From positions 1 through 34,320 of the forward strand of contig NZ_QKYN01000099.1 in NCBI RefSeq assembly GCF_003258295.1: a stretch of 34,320 bases of DNA, written 5' to 3'. A model generated the notes under the pieces. It had not been told where the DNA came from and did no database searches. It was given only the letters and a program-made list of their open reading frames with translations. Numbering within the stretch: the stretch's first letter is position 1; every line of letters starts with the position of its first letter. Position numbers and translations under genes: made by a program. The stretch comes from Streptacidiphilus pinicola. Lineage in GTDB: Bacteria; Actinomycetota; Actinomycetes; Streptomycetales; Streptomycetaceae. Below are positions 26,460-34,259 of the stretch, in pieces.

Positions 26460-27086
26460 ATGGCTGGACCCCAGCGCCGCGGCAGCGGCGCCGGCGGCGG
26501 CACCGGCGGTGGCGAGCGGCGTGACCGTAAGCGTGACGGTCGTGACGGCGGCGCCGCCGTCGAGAAGACCGCCTACGTCGAGCGCGTCGTAGCGATCAAC
26601 CGAGTCGCCAAGGTTGTCAAGGGTGGTCGTCGTTTCAGCTTCACCGCGCTGGTCGTGGTGGGCGACGGTGACGGCACCGTGGGTGTCGGTTACGGCAAGG
26701 CGAAGGAGGTGCCGGCCGCCATCGCCAAGGGTGTGGAGGAGGCCAAGAAGCACTTCTTCAAGGTCCCCCGTATCCAGGGCACCATCCCCCACCCCATCCA
26801 GGGTGAGAAGGCCGCGGGCGTCGTCCTGCTCAAGCCGGCTTCCCCGGGTACCGGCGTTATCGCCGGTGGTCCGGTGCGCGCCGTGCTCGAGTGCGCCGGC
26901 GTGCACGACATCCTGTCGAAGTCCCTGGGCTCCGACAACGCGATCAACATCGTCCACGCGACCGTGGCCGCGCTGAAGGGCCTTTCGCGCCCCGAGGAGA
27001 TCGCCGCCCGTCGTGGTCTGCCGCTGGAGGACGTCGCTCCGGCCGCGCTGCTGCGCGCCCGGGCCGCTGGGCAGGGGGCTGCGTAA
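26460..27086 (+). CDS. rpsE: 30S ribosomal protein S5
   Basis: S5 (208 residues) lies behind the decoding site and influences accuracy. A Gly/Arg-rich N-terminal extension of about 35 residues (common in actinobacteria) precedes the double-stranded RNA-binding region ([20 protein letters not shown]). The loop VVKGGRRFS, where spectinomycin-resistance changes arise in other bacteria, is unaltered. GAGAGAGG at 26444-26451 serves ATG 26460. TAATG couples it to rpmD. Confidence 0.97.
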   Translation: MAGPQRRGSGAGGGTGGGERRDRKRDGRDGGAAVEKTAYVERVVAINRVAKVVKGGRRFSFTALVVVGDGDGTVGVGYGKAKEVPAAIAKGVEEAKKHFFKVPRIQGTIPHPIQGEKAAGVVLLKPASPGTGVIAGGPVRAVLECAGVHDILSKSLGSDNAINIVHATVAALKGLSRPEEIAARRGLPLEDVAPAALLRARAAGQGAA

Positions 27087-27268
27087 TGGCTCGCCTGAAG
27101 ATCACCCAGGTCAAGTCCTACATCGGTAGCAAGCAGAACCACCGTGACACCCTGCGTTCGCTTGGTCTCAAGCGCATGCACGATGTGGTCGTGAAGGAGG
27201 ACCGTCCCGAGATCCGCGGGATGGCCCAGACCGTCCGTCACCTCGTCACGGTCGAGGAGGTGGACTGA
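27086..27268 (+). CDS. rpmD: 50S ribosomal protein L30
   Basis: L30 (60 residues) is a small 50S protein. [20 protein letters not shown] and [20 protein letters not shown] are the family's features. The true start is ATG 27086, sharing its A with the rpsE stop; the open frame runs further upstream only because of overlap with rpsE. rplO starts two bases after the stop, with its GAGGAGG site inside rpmD. Confidence 0.96.
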   Translation: MARLKITQVKSYIGSKQNHRDTLRSLGLKRMHDVVVKEDRPEIRGMAQTVRHLVTVEEVD

Positions 27269-27269
27269 G

Positions 27270-27725
27270 ATGGCGGAGCAGAACCCGCTGAAGATCCACA
27301 ACCTGCGTCCCGCCCCGGGTGCCAAGACCGCCAAGACCCGTGTCGGTCGTGGTGAGGCGTCCAAGGGTAAGACCGCTGGTCGTGGTACCAAGGGCACCAA
27401 GGCCCGTTACCAGGTTCCGCAGCGCTTCGAGGGTGGCCAGATGCCCCTTCACATGCGCCTGCCGAAGCTGAAGGGCTTCAAGAACCCGTTCCGCGTCGAG
27501 TTCCAGGTCGTGAACCTGGACAAGCTGGCCGCGCTCTACCCGCAGGGTGGCGAGGTCACGGTCGAGGATCTGGTCGCGAAGGGTGCCGTTCGTAAGAACG
27601 CCCTCGTCAAGGTGCTCGGCACCGGCGAGATCTCCGTGGCGCTGCAGGTGTCGGTGGACGCCGTCTCCGGCTCCGCCGCCGAGAAGATCACCGCCGCCGG
27701 CGGCACGGTGACCGAGCTCATCTGA
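27270..27725 (+). CDS. rplO: 50S ribosomal protein L15
   Basis: L15 (151 residues) binds 23S rRNA in the 50S core. The N-terminal arm holds [19 protein letters not shown], followed by [20 protein letters not shown], both characteristic. GAGGAGGTGG at 27254-27263 serves ATG 27270. In most bacteria secY follows directly; here a terminator and an opposite-strand gene intervene, so rplO is the last gene of its transcript. Confidence 0.97.
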   Translation: MAEQNPLKIHNLRPAPGAKTAKTRVGRGEASKGKTAGRGTKGTKARYQVPQRFEGGQMPLHMRLPKLKGFKNPFRVEFQVVNLDKLAALYPQGGEVTVEDLVAKGAVRKNALVKVLGTGEISVALQVSVDAVSGSAAEKITAAGGTVTELI

Positions 27726-27746
27726 GCTCGTCGCTGACGATCACGT

Positions 27747-27787
27747 ACGAAGGCCCGGTTCCCCCTCGGGGGGGACCGGGCCTTCGT
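27747..27787 (+). terminator. Bidirectional terminator between rplO and the glycosyltransferase gene
   Basis: ACGAAGGCCCGGT (27747-27759) pairs perfectly with ACCGGGCCTTCGT (27775-27787), with C/G-rich pairs inside. It lies between convergent stops (27725 and 27806). The arms contain the same CGAAGGCCCGG/CCGGGCCTTCG as the terminator after rpoC. Confidence 0.85.
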
Positions 27788-27805
27788 CGTTGTGTTGTCG
27801 CTGTT

Positions 27806-29335
27806 CTAACGCTCCACCAGCAGACCCAGCGTCAGTCCCTTGACGTACTTGATCTCGGTGACGGTGTAGTGCGCGCGGAGCGCGCGCTGCTGGGGGAGTG
27901 GCAGTCCGGCGAGGGCGTCGTGGGCGTGGCCGAAGGTGATCACCCAGACGCGCGGGGCCCCGTTCAGGCAGGAGGCCGGGACGGCGCACTCGGTGCCCAT
28001 GAGGTCGTCGCGGGCCACCGCGGGCTTCGCCAGGAAGAGGTCCTTCAGGCGGTCCTTCGCCGGGAGGTAGTAGTCGATGCCCAGGTCGAGCATGTAGACC
28101 GCGGCGCCGCCGCGCTCCGGGACCATGGCGTCGCCCGGCCGGTGGTCGGCGGAGACGATGCGGGCGGCGCCGCGCCAGTCCGTGCCGGTGTGGGACCACA
28201 GGCCGCTCTGGTCCTTCAGGCCGGGGAGGGCGAGTGCCGCGACCACGACCAGGGCCGCCGGCGCGGTCCAGCGAGGCCGGGGGAGGTTCTCCGCGCCCGC
28301 GCCCGCGAGCACCGTCCACAACGGGACGGTGAAGAGCAGGTAGCGCTCCACCCAGTACGAGTTCGTGCCCTGGGAGGCGATCCAGACGGCCACGATCGGC
28401 AGGAACGGCACCGGCAGATAGCGCCTGGCGTCCCGCTGCCGGCAGGCGACCACGGCCAGCACCAGCAGCGCGATGGTGATCGGCCACGAGGAGGTCAGAT
28501 CGTGGACCATGCCGGGGAAGGCCAGCAGGTTGGGGCGCTGGATCCAGTTGATCTGGCGGCCGGACTCCGCGCGGCCCGCGATCAGTAGCGGAGACAGGAC
28601 GGCCAGCGCCAGCACCGTCGCCGCGAGCAGGCCGCGCCAGGCGCGCCGGCGCCGGGTGAGGACGAGCCACAGGTGCGAGGTGAGCACCGCAAGCGCGACC
28701 AGGTGCAGCGCCCCGGTGAGGACCAGCGCGCCCGCGTAGCCGAGCCACTCCAGGCGCATCCGCCGCCGGGACCACTCCGGCTGGCAGTCCAGCACGCGGA
28801 CCAGCTGCCAGGTGGCCAGCACCACCGCGGCGGTGACCATCCCGTAGGACCGCGCCTCCTGGGCGTACCGCAGGACCGCCGGGACGAGGGCGAAGAGCAG
28901 CCCTGCCCACAGGCCGGCGCGTGCGCCGAAGAGACGTCTGCCGAGCGCCGCGGTCAGGCCCGCGGCCAGGGCGATGGCCAGCGCGCTGGGTGCGCGCAGC
29001 ACGGCGGGGGAGTCACCCAGGACGGCCGTCCACCCGTGCAGGAAGAGGTAGTAGGCGCCGGAGACGGCGTCGACGTTGCCGAGGAGGCCCCAGAGTTGGC
29101 CGAGGCTTCGGCTCGTCGCACTCCAGGTGGCGAGCTCGTCACGCCACAGCAACGGCCGGCCGAGGTGCCAGAAGCCGAGCAGGAGCGCCAGCAGGGCCGG
29201 GGGGAGCCATACGGGCGTGCGTCGGAGCCGTTGGAGCAGCAAAGAAAGCCTCGGTCGTTCGTTTGGCCGTCCCCCGGATGGAGTCCTGTCTACCAGCCCG
29301 GGGTCTGCCAGTGTCGGCCGTGAGGCGCTGTTCAT
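27806..29335 (-). CDS. GT-C type integral membrane glycosyltransferase (PMT/ArnT-like)
   Basis: A 509-residue membrane protein with about nine to eleven helices in its first 370 residues and a soluble C-terminal part. The first external loop has WRDELATW, whose Asp66-Glu67 fit the acidic motif used by GT-C enzymes to transfer sugars from polyprenyl-phosphate donors. Similar proteins are annotated as mannosyltransferases (glycosyltransferase family 39/PMT-like); the actual donor and acceptor are unknown. I chose ATG 29335; a TTG at 29353 adds six residues and has AAGGAG at 29357-29362 only three bases away. It is on the opposite strand to all surrounding genes and separates rplO from secY, which adjoin each other in S. 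coelicolor as I remember it. Probably a species- or clade-level insertion. Confidence 0.82.
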   Translation of the reverse strand: MNSASRPTLADPGLVDRTPSGGRPNERPRLSLLLQRLRRTPVWLPPALLALLLGFWHLGRPLLWRDELATWSATSRSLGQLWGLLGNVDAVSGAYYLFLHGWTAVLGDSPAVLRAPSALAIALAAGLTAALGRRLFGARAGLWAGLLFALVPAVLRYAQEARSYGMVTAAVVLATWQLVRVLDCQPEWSRRRMRLEWLGYAGALVLTGALHLVALAVLTSHLWLVLTRRRRAWRGLLAATVLALAVLSPLLIAGRAESGRQINWIQRPNLLAFPGMVHDLTSSWPITIALLVLAVVACRQRDARRYLPVPFLPIVAVWIASQGTNSYWVERYLLFTVPLWTVLAGAGAENLPRPRWTAPAALVVVAALALPGLKDQSGLWSHTGTDWRGAARIVSADHRPGDAMVPERGGAAVYMLDLGIDYYLPAKDRLKDLFLAKPAVARDDLMGTECAVPASCLNGAPRVWVITFGHAHDALAGLPLPQQRALRAHYTVTEIKYVKGLTLGLLVER

Positions 29336-29633
29336 GGGCAATTCACGGGTCAATTACTCCTTACGAGCGCCCGACGGGTGGACACAACGGACAAGTGCCT
29401 CGTCCCGTGGGGGCGCAAGGGTCGCAAAGGTCGTCAGCAGAAGAACCGGTCCTACCCCGCCTGAGTTCCGTGCTTCTTTCACGGTGCCCATGGCTGTTAG
29501 AGTCCGTGGAGTCCACTTGTAGGTTGGCCCCCCGTCTCGGTACAAGCCGCAACTCGTCGGTAGCACCCGGACGGCGCCCCCCTGATCCACCGTCCCTCCC
29601 TGCCGCAGTCGGTCGGGAGCAGCAGGAGGCCCC
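29336..29633. promoter_or_regulatory. Divergent region: glycosyltransferase / secY
   Basis: This 298-nt gap must hold promoters for the leftward glycosyltransferase and the rightward secY operon. The clearest rightward signal is listed separately (29475-29503). No strong leftward promoter or stable hairpin is evident. No gene is likely in it. Confidence 0.5.
29475..29503 (+). promoter_or_regulatory. Candidate secY-adk promoter
   Basis: TAGAGT (29498-29503) within CTGTTAGAGTCC is a fair -10; the sequence 17 bp upstream (TCTTTC, 29475-29480) is a poor -35. A local promoter is needed because rplO ends in a terminator and an opposing gene intervenes. Confidence 0.35.
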
Positions 29634-30947
29634 GTGCTCACCGCGTTCGCCCGGGCGTTCAAGACGCCCGACCTGCGCAAGAAGCTGCTGTTCACGCTGG
29701 CGATCATGGTCGTGTTCCGGATGGGTGCGCACATCCCTGTGCCGGGCGTGAACTACGCGGGCGTGCAGACCTGTCTGACGAACATGAACAAGGCGGGCGG
29801 CAACCAGCTGCTCGGCCTGGTGAACCTGTTCTCCGGTGGCGCGCTGCTGCAGATCACGGTCTTCGCGCTCGGGATCATGCCGTACATCACGTCGAGCATC
29901 ATCCTGCAGCTGCTGACCGTCGTGATCCCGCGCCTCGACGCCCTCAAGAAGGAGGGCCAGGCCGGTCAGGCGAAGATCACGCAGTACACGCGTTACCTGA
30001 CGATCGCGCTGGCGATCCTGCAGGCCACCGCGATCTCCGCCACCGCCCAGAACGGCGCGCTCTTCGGCTCCGCCTGCCCCGGCAGCACCGTGGTCCCGGA
30101 CCAGTCGGTCTTCACCGTCGCCACCATGGTCATCACGATGACCGCCGGTACCACCGTCATCATGTGGCTGGGTGAGCTCGTCACCGACCGCGGTATCGGC
30201 AACGGCATGTCGATCCTCATCTTCACCTCGGTCGCCGCGCAGTTCCCGTCGCAGCTGTGGAGCATCAAGGCGAGCAAGGGCTGGCTGACCTTCTTCATCG
30301 TCATCGCGATGGGCCTGTGCATGGTCGGCCTGGTGGTCTTCGTCGAGCAGGCGCAGCGCCGGATCCCGGTCCAGTACGCGAAGCGCATGATCGGTCGCCG
30401 CGCCTACGGCGGCACCTCGACCTATATCCCGCTGAAGGTCAACCAGGCGGGTGTGATCCCGGTCATCTTCGCGAGCTCGCTGCTCTACATTCCGGCGCTG
30501 GTCGTGCAGCTCAGCGGTTCTTCCTCGAAGGGCTGGGGGCAGTGGGTCCAGGAGAACCTGGCGAAGAACAGTGACAGCGCGCTCTACATGATTCTGTACT
30601 TCGTCCTGATTGTCTTTTTTGCCTTCTTCTACGTGGCCATCTCCTTCAACCCCGAAGAAGTCGCCGACAACATGAAGAAGTATGGTGGGTTCATCCCGGG
30701 CATCCGGGCCGGCCGCCCGACGGCGGAATACCTGAACTATGTGCTGACCAGGATCACCTGGCCGGGCTCGCTCTACCTGGGCATCATCGCCCTGGTGCCC
30801 CTGATCGCACTCGGGCTGTTCTCGGCGTCGCAGAACTTCCCGTTCGGCGGCACGAGCATCCTCATCGTTGTGGGTGTTGGCCTTGAAACTGTGAAGCAGA
30901 TCGAGAGCCAGCTCCAGCAGCGCAACTACGAAGGGTTCCTCCGCTGA
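29634..30947 (+). CDS. secY: Preprotein translocase subunit SecY
   Basis: SecY (437 residues) is the channel of the Sec translocon, moving unfolded proteins across or into the cytoplasmic membrane with SecE, SecG and SecA. Ten membrane helices fit the hydropathy, starting with LLFTLAIMVVFRMGAHIPVPG. The segments GIMPYITSSIILQLL and RIPVQYAKRMIGRRAYGG are diagnostic. GTG 29634 is set by AGGAGG at 29624-29629. Its stop overlaps the adk start (TGATG). Confidence 0.98.
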   Translation: MLTAFARAFKTPDLRKKLLFTLAIMVVFRMGAHIPVPGVNYAGVQTCLTNMNKAGGNQLLGLVNLFSGGALLQITVFALGIMPYITSSIILQLLTVVIPRLDALKKEGQAGQAKITQYTRYLTIALAILQATAISATAQNGALFGSACPGSTVVPDQSVFTVATMVITMTAGTTVIMWLGELVTDRGIGNGMSILIFTSVAAQFPSQLWSIKASKGWLTFFIVIAMGLCMVGLVVFVEQAQRRIPVQYAKRMIGRRAYGGTSTYIPLKVNQAGVIPVIFASSLLYIPALVVQLSGSSSKGWGQWVQENLAKNSDSALYMILYFVLIVFFAFFYVAISFNPEEVADNMKKYGGFIPGIRAGRPTAEYLNYVLTRITWPGSLYLGIIALVPLIALGLFSASQNFPFGGTSILIVVGVGLETVKQIESQLQQRNYEGFLR

Positions 30948-31606
30948 TGCGTATCGTCCTCGTCGGACCCCCCGGGGCCGGGAAGGGTACTCAGGCCGCG
31001 CTGCTGGCCCAGACCCTGTCCATCCCCCACGTGTCCACCGGCGATCTGTTCCGCGCCAACATCTCGCAGGGCACCGAGCTGGGCCGCCTGGCGAAGAGCA
31101 TCATGGACACGGGCAAGCTGGTACCCGACGAGGTCACCATCGCGATGGTGAAGGACCGCCTGCAGCACGCCGACGCCGAGAACGGCTTCCTGCTGGACGG
31201 CTTCCCGCGCAACACCGCGCAGGCCGTCGCGCTGGACGAGATCCTCAAGGAGTTCGGCATCGCCCTCGACGGCGTGCTGGACCTGGAGGTCCCCGAGGAC
31301 GAGGTGGTCCGTCGCATCGCCGGCCGCCGCCTGTGCCGCAACGACAGCGCGCACATCTTCCACGTGCTCTACAACCAGCCCAAGGTCGAGGGTGTCTGCG
31401 ACATCTGCGGCGGCGAGCTGTACCAGCGCTCGGACGACAGCGAGGAGACCGTGCGCACCCGGCTCGAGGTCTACCACACGGAGACCGAGCCGATCATCGA
31501 GTACTACGCCAAGCAGGGCCTGGTCACCACGATCTCGGCGCTCGGCAAGGTCGACGAGGTCACCGGGCGCGCCATCGCCGCGCTGCGGGAGAACGCGAAC
31601 GACTGA
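30947..31606 (+). CDS. adk: Adenylate kinase
   Basis: Adenylate kinase (219 residues) interconverts ATP + AMP and 2 ADP in the cytoplasm. The P-loop is GPPGAGKGT (7-15), the AMP-binding segment STGDLFRA follows at 30-37, and LDGFPRN lies at 83-89. It is the long form with a LID domain (about 126-163). LID cysteines are C130, C151 and C154; the fourth ligand of the usual four-Cys site is not Cys, and His136 (C-x5-H-x14-C-x2-C) could replace it. It overlaps secY by one base and is followed by a strong hairpin. Confidence 0.98.
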   Translation: MRIVLVGPPGAGKGTQAALLAQTLSIPHVSTGDLFRANISQGTELGRLAKSIMDTGKLVPDEVTIAMVKDRLQHADAENGFLLDGFPRNTAQAVALDEILKEFGIALDGVLDLEVPEDEVVRRIAGRRLCRNDSAHIFHVLYNQPKVEGVCDICGGELYQRSDDSEETVRTRLEVYHTETEPIIEYYAKQGLVTTISALGKVDEVTGRAIAALRENAND

Positions 31607-31620
31607 GTTTCATATCTTGG

Positions 31621-31665
31621 CTGCGGCCGTGACACCCTGGAGGGATGTCACGGCCGCAGTTCTGT
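31621..31665 (+). terminator. Terminator between adk and map
   Basis: A perfect 14-bp stem (31621-31634 with 31646-31659) has an 11-nt loop that can itself pair CCCT/AGGG, and is followed by the T-rich TTCTGTGT. It begins 15 nt after the adk stop. Only 40 nt then remain before map, so map depends on read-through or on a very short promoter. Confidence 0.8.
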
Positions 31666-31699
31666 GTGTGGCCCCGGTCGAGGAGTGTGGGAAGAGCGC

Positions 31700-32533
31700 A
31701 TGGTTGAGATCAAGACGCCCGAGCAGATCGCGAAGATGCGGGAGGCCGGGCTGATCGTGGCCGAGGCGCTCAAGGCGGCGAGCGAGGCCGCGGTGCCCGG
31801 CGCCACCACCGGTGAGCTGGACGCCGTCGCCAAGAAGGTCATCGAGGGCCACGGCGCGAAGTCCAACTTCCTCGGCTACCACGGCTTCACCGGTGTGATC
31901 TGCGCCTCCGTCAACGAGGAGGTCGTCCACGGCATCCCCGGCGAGCGGGTGCTGCAGGACGGCGACATGATCTCGATCGACTGCGGCGCGATCGTCGACG
32001 GCTGGCACGGCGACGCCGCCGTCACCGTCTTCGTCGGCGGCGGCCACGCCCCCGAGCTGCACGCGCTGAGCGCGACCACCGAGGGCTCCATGTGGGCCGG
32101 TATCGCGCAGGTCAAGAAGAACAACCGGCTCTCCGACGTCAGCCGCGGCATCGAGACCTTCATCCGCCGCCAGCCGCTGCCGCCGCGCGGGAAGTACGGC
32201 ATCGTCGAGGACTACGGCGGCCACGGCATCGGCTCCGCCATGCACATGGACCCGCACCTGCTCAACTACGTGGACCGCCGCCGCGGCCGCGGCATGAAGC
32301 TGGTTCCGGGCTTCTGCGTCGCGATCGAGCCGATGATCACGCTGGGCACGCCCAAGACCCACGTGCTCGAGGACGAGTGGACGGTCGTGAGCAACGACGG
32401 CACCTGGTCCTCGCACTGGGAGCACTCCATCGCCCTGACGGAGGAGGGCCCGTTCGTGCTCACCGCCTTCGACGGCGGCAAGGCCAAGCTCGCGGAGCTC
32501 GGCGTGACGGTGGCGCCCGACCCGCTCGGCTAG
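31700..32533 (+). CDS. map: Type I methionine aminopeptidase
   Basis: The enzyme (277 residues) removes the initiator methionine from new proteins when the next residue is small. All five metal ligands of the pita-bread fold are present: D94, D105, H175, E210 and E241; the substrate-contacting H77 (E. coli H79) is also there. The start at ATG 31700 (MVEIKTPEQIAKMREAG) follows a GAAGAG site; a longer reading from 31664 overlaps the terminator region and is unlikely. It is the usual neighbour of secY-adk. Confidence 0.97.
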   Translation: MVEIKTPEQIAKMREAGLIVAEALKAASEAAVPGATTGELDAVAKKVIEGHGAKSNFLGYHGFTGVICASVNEEVVHGIPGERVLQDGDMISIDCGAIVDGWHGDAAVTVFVGGGHAPELHALSATTEGSMWAGIAQVKKNNRLSDVSRGIETFIRRQPLPPRGKYGIVEDYGGHGIGSAMHMDPHLLNYVDRRRGRGMKLVPGFCVAIEPMITLGTPKTHVLEDEWTVVSNDGTWSSHWEHSIALTEEGPFVLTAFDGGKAKLAELGVTVAPDPLG

Positions 32534-32548
32534 GGCTGCTCGGCTGAT

Positions 32549-32578
32549 TTCGCGTTCACTTGCCTACTGACGTAGACT
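32549..32578 (+). promoter_or_regulatory. Candidate infA operon promoter
   Basis: TAGACT (32573-32578) is a good -10; the best -35 position, TTCGCG at 32549-32554 with an 18-bp spacer, is poor. It lies just after the map stop and about 130 nt ahead of infA. Confidence 0.4.
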
Positions 32579-32630
32579 GCTGTGTCGGCTCACTCGTAGC
32601 TTGCTTCCGCATGTCCTCGCCCGGTAAGGC

Positions 32631-32680
32631 CAGGGTGGATCTGGTTCAGATCCCTGCGTGAGTGCCGACTACGGTAGTCG
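32631..32680 (+). promoter_or_regulatory. Two hairpins in the infA leader
   Basis: GGATCTG-GTT-CAGATCC (32637-32653), extended by CAG/CTG (32631-32633 with 32654-32656), is followed by CGACT-ACGGT-AGTCG (32666-32680). They lie in the 174-nt gap before infA and could affect its translation. No known family is recognised. Confidence 0.5.
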
Positions 32681-32707
32681 ATTCCGGAAGGCGAATTCCG
32701 CAGGATT

Positions 32708-32929
32708 ATGGCCAAGAAGCAAGGCGCCATCGAGATCGAGGGCACCGTGATCGAGTCTCTGCCGAATGCGATGTTCAAGGTGGAGCTGCAGAACGGTCAC
32801 AAGGTTCTCGCGCACATCAGCGGCAAGATGCGCATGCACTACATCCGCATCCTCCCGGACGACCGGGTCGTCGTCGAGCTCAGCCCGTACGACCTGACCC
32901 GCGGTCGCATCGTCTACCGGTACAAGTAA
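32708..32929 (+). CDS. infA: Translation initiation factor IF-1
   Basis: IF-1 (73 residues) is a single S1/OB-fold protein that occupies the 30S A site during initiation. [20 protein letters not shown] and the closing [14 protein letters not shown] are invariant features. The ribosome site is unusual: AGGA at 32702-32705 is only two bases from ATG 32708, and the better GGAAGG is 17 bases away. Translation may therefore depend on leader folding. It leads the infA-rpmJ-rpsM-rpsK-rpoA group. Confidence 0.97.
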   Translation: MAKKQGAIEIEGTVIESLPNAMFKVELQNGHKVLAHISGKMRMHYIRILPDDRVVVELSPYDLTRGRIVYRYK

Positions 32930-32962
32930 CCAGCAGATCCAGACCCGGAGATTGACAGTCAG

Positions 32963-33076
32963 ATGAAGGTCAAGCCGAGCGTCAAGAAGATCTGCGACAA
33001 GTGCAAGGTGATCCGCCGTCACGGCCGGGTCATGGTGATCTGCGAGAACCTGCGCCACAAGCAGCGCCAGGGCTGA
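32963..33076 (+). CDS. rpmJ: 50S ribosomal protein L36, zinc-binding
   Basis: L36 (37 residues) is the smallest 50S protein, stabilising 23S rRNA near the base of the stalk. [19 protein letters not shown] shows the first zinc pair, C11 and C14; C27 and H32 complete the site. This is the zinc-containing form. GGAG at 32947-32950 is 12 bases before ATG 32963. It sits between infA and rpsM in the normal order. Confidence 0.96.
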   Translation: MKVKPSVKKICDKCKVIRRHGRVMVICENLRHKQRQG

Positions 33077-33268
33077 TCTCACCCCCTGTACGGGTCGTAA
33101 CTCTTCGCGCGACGCGAAAAACAACATGAAACGGGATGCCCGATCCCTCGTCCTCCCCAGCGGAGACGGGAGACTGCCACCCCCGGTCGGAGGCCGGGGC
33201 TCGATCAGCGGGAGCTGAACGGGTAGGCGTTTCGTCAGACCTCCGAAGAAACAACAGGAGCCAGATTC
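33077..33268 (+). promoter_or_regulatory. Structured leader before rpsM
   Basis: This 192-nt gap holds three hairpins: TTCGCG-CGA-CGCGAA (33104-33118) followed by A-rich sequence, CCCCGG/CCGGGG (33181-33186 with 33194-33199), and TCAGC-GGGA-GCTGA (33205-33218). No promoter stands out. In E. coli S4 controls this operon from its leader; this one does not visibly match, and the S4 gene is not in this operon. Confidence 0.45.
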
Positions 33269-33649
33269 ATGGCACGCCTCAGTGGCGTTGATCTCCCCCG
33301 CGAGAAGCGGATCGAGATCGCCCTCACTTACGTCTACGGCATCGGCCGCACCCTCGCGAAGAAGGCGCTGGACGAGACCGGTGTGAACCCGGACATCCGC
33401 GTCCGCGACATCACCGAGGATGACCTCGTCGCGCTGCAGAAGTTCGTCGACGCGAACTTCGAGGTCGAGGGTGACCTCCGCCGCGCCGTCGCCGCCGACA
33501 TCCGCCGCAAGGTCGAGATCGGCTGCTACGAGGGTCTGCGTCACCGCCGTGGCCTCCCGGTCCGCGGTCAGCGCACCCACACCAACGCGCGTACCCGTAA
33601 GGGCCCGCGTCGCGCGATTGCCGGCAAGAAGAAGCCGGGCAAGAAGTAG
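33269..33649 (+). CDS. rpsM: 30S ribosomal protein S13
   Basis: S13 (126 residues) is in the 30S head, contacts P-site tRNA with its basic tail and forms bridges to L5. [21 protein letters not shown] and [20 protein letters not shown] are typical, ending in a Lys-rich tail. AGGAG at 33256-33260 serves ATG 33269. Confidence 0.97.
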   Translation: MARLSGVDLPREKRIEIALTYVYGIGRTLAKKALDETGVNPDIRVRDITEDDLVALQKFVDANFEVEGDLRRAVAADIRRKVEIGCYEGLRHRRGLPVRGQRTHTNARTRKGPRRAIAGKKKPGKK

Positions 33650-33662
33650 TCCGCCCCCTAAA

Positions 33663-33693
33663 CCGGACTTAATCCGGCCCGCTGGGCTAGCGG
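33663..33693 (+). promoter_or_regulatory. Paired small hairpins between rpsM and rpsK
   Basis: CCGGA-CTTAA-TCCGG (33663-33677) and CCGCT-GGGCT-AGCGG (33679-33693) stand side by side in the 74-nt gap. They are too short for terminators. A processing or translational role is possible. Confidence 0.4.
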
Positions 33694-33723
33694 ACCGACC
33701 ACCTCAGTAGGAGAAATCAGCTT

Positions 33724-34131
33724 ATGCCTCCCAAGGGCCGTCAGGCTGCCGGCGCGAAGAAGATCCGCCGCAAGGAGAAGAAGAACGTCGCTCACGGGCA
33801 CGCCCACATCAAGAGCACGTTCAACAACACGATCGTCTCGATCACCGACCCGTCCGGCAACGTGATCGCCTGGGCGTCCTCGGGCCACGTCGGCTTCAAG
33901 GGCTCCCGCAAGTCGACCCCGTTCGCCGCGCAGATGGCCGCCGAGGCCGCCGCGCGTCGTGCGCAGGAGCACGGCATGCGCAAGGTCGACGTCTTCGTCA
34001 AGGGCCCGGGCTCCGGTCGTGAGACCGCGATCCGCTCCATCCAGGCCACCGGCCTGGAGGTCGGCTCCATCCAGGACGTCACGCCGGTTCCGCACAACGG
34101 CTGCCGCCCGCCGAAGCGTCGTCGCGTCTGA
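33724..34131 (+). CDS. rpsK: 30S ribosomal protein S11
   Basis: S11 (135 residues) lies on the 30S platform, near the E-site mRNA and the anti-Shine-Dalgarno helix. The start [20 protein letters not shown], the core [20 protein letters not shown] and the C-terminal [11 protein letters not shown] all match. AGGAG at 33709-33713 serves ATG 33724. The next gene is rpoA, with no rpsD between, as in Streptomyces. Confidence 0.97.
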   Translation: MPPKGRQAAGAKKIRRKEKKNVAHGHAHIKSTFNNTIVSITDPSGNVIAWASSGHVGFKGSRKSTPFAAQMAAEAAARRAQEHGMRKVDVFVKGPGSGRETAIRSIQATGLEVGSIQDVTPVPHNGCRPPKRRRV

Positions 34132-34170
34132 CGCTTCGCGCTGCGTAGCGATCGCTGTGCTGTTTTGAAG

Positions 34171-34209
34171 ATGCGGCCTCCGGTTCACCCGGAGGCCGTA
34201 TCCTTTGTT
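34171..34209 (+). terminator. Terminator/attenuator between rpsK and rpoA
   Basis: CGGCCTCCGG (34174-34183) pairs with CCGGAGGCCG (34189-34198), extended to 13 pairs by ATG/TAT ends (one G-T), with a TTCAC loop; CCTTTGTT follows. It would partly separate rpoA expression from the r-protein genes. Confidence 0.75.
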
Positions 34210-34259
34210 CGTCGGCATCAAATAGTGGGTGCCGAAGATCTATCTGGAGGATTTCCCTC

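Noticed and set aside
27869-28588. Plus-strand open frames opposite the glycosyltransferase gene
   Set aside because: They lack ribosome sites and give Arg/Gly/His-rich strings; the minus-strand protein has clear membrane helices and a GT-C motif.
34140-34160. GCGATCGC as a HIP1-type iterated palindrome
   Set aside because: A single occurrence in a GC-rich gap; HIP1 arrays are a cyanobacterial feature and no others are seen here.
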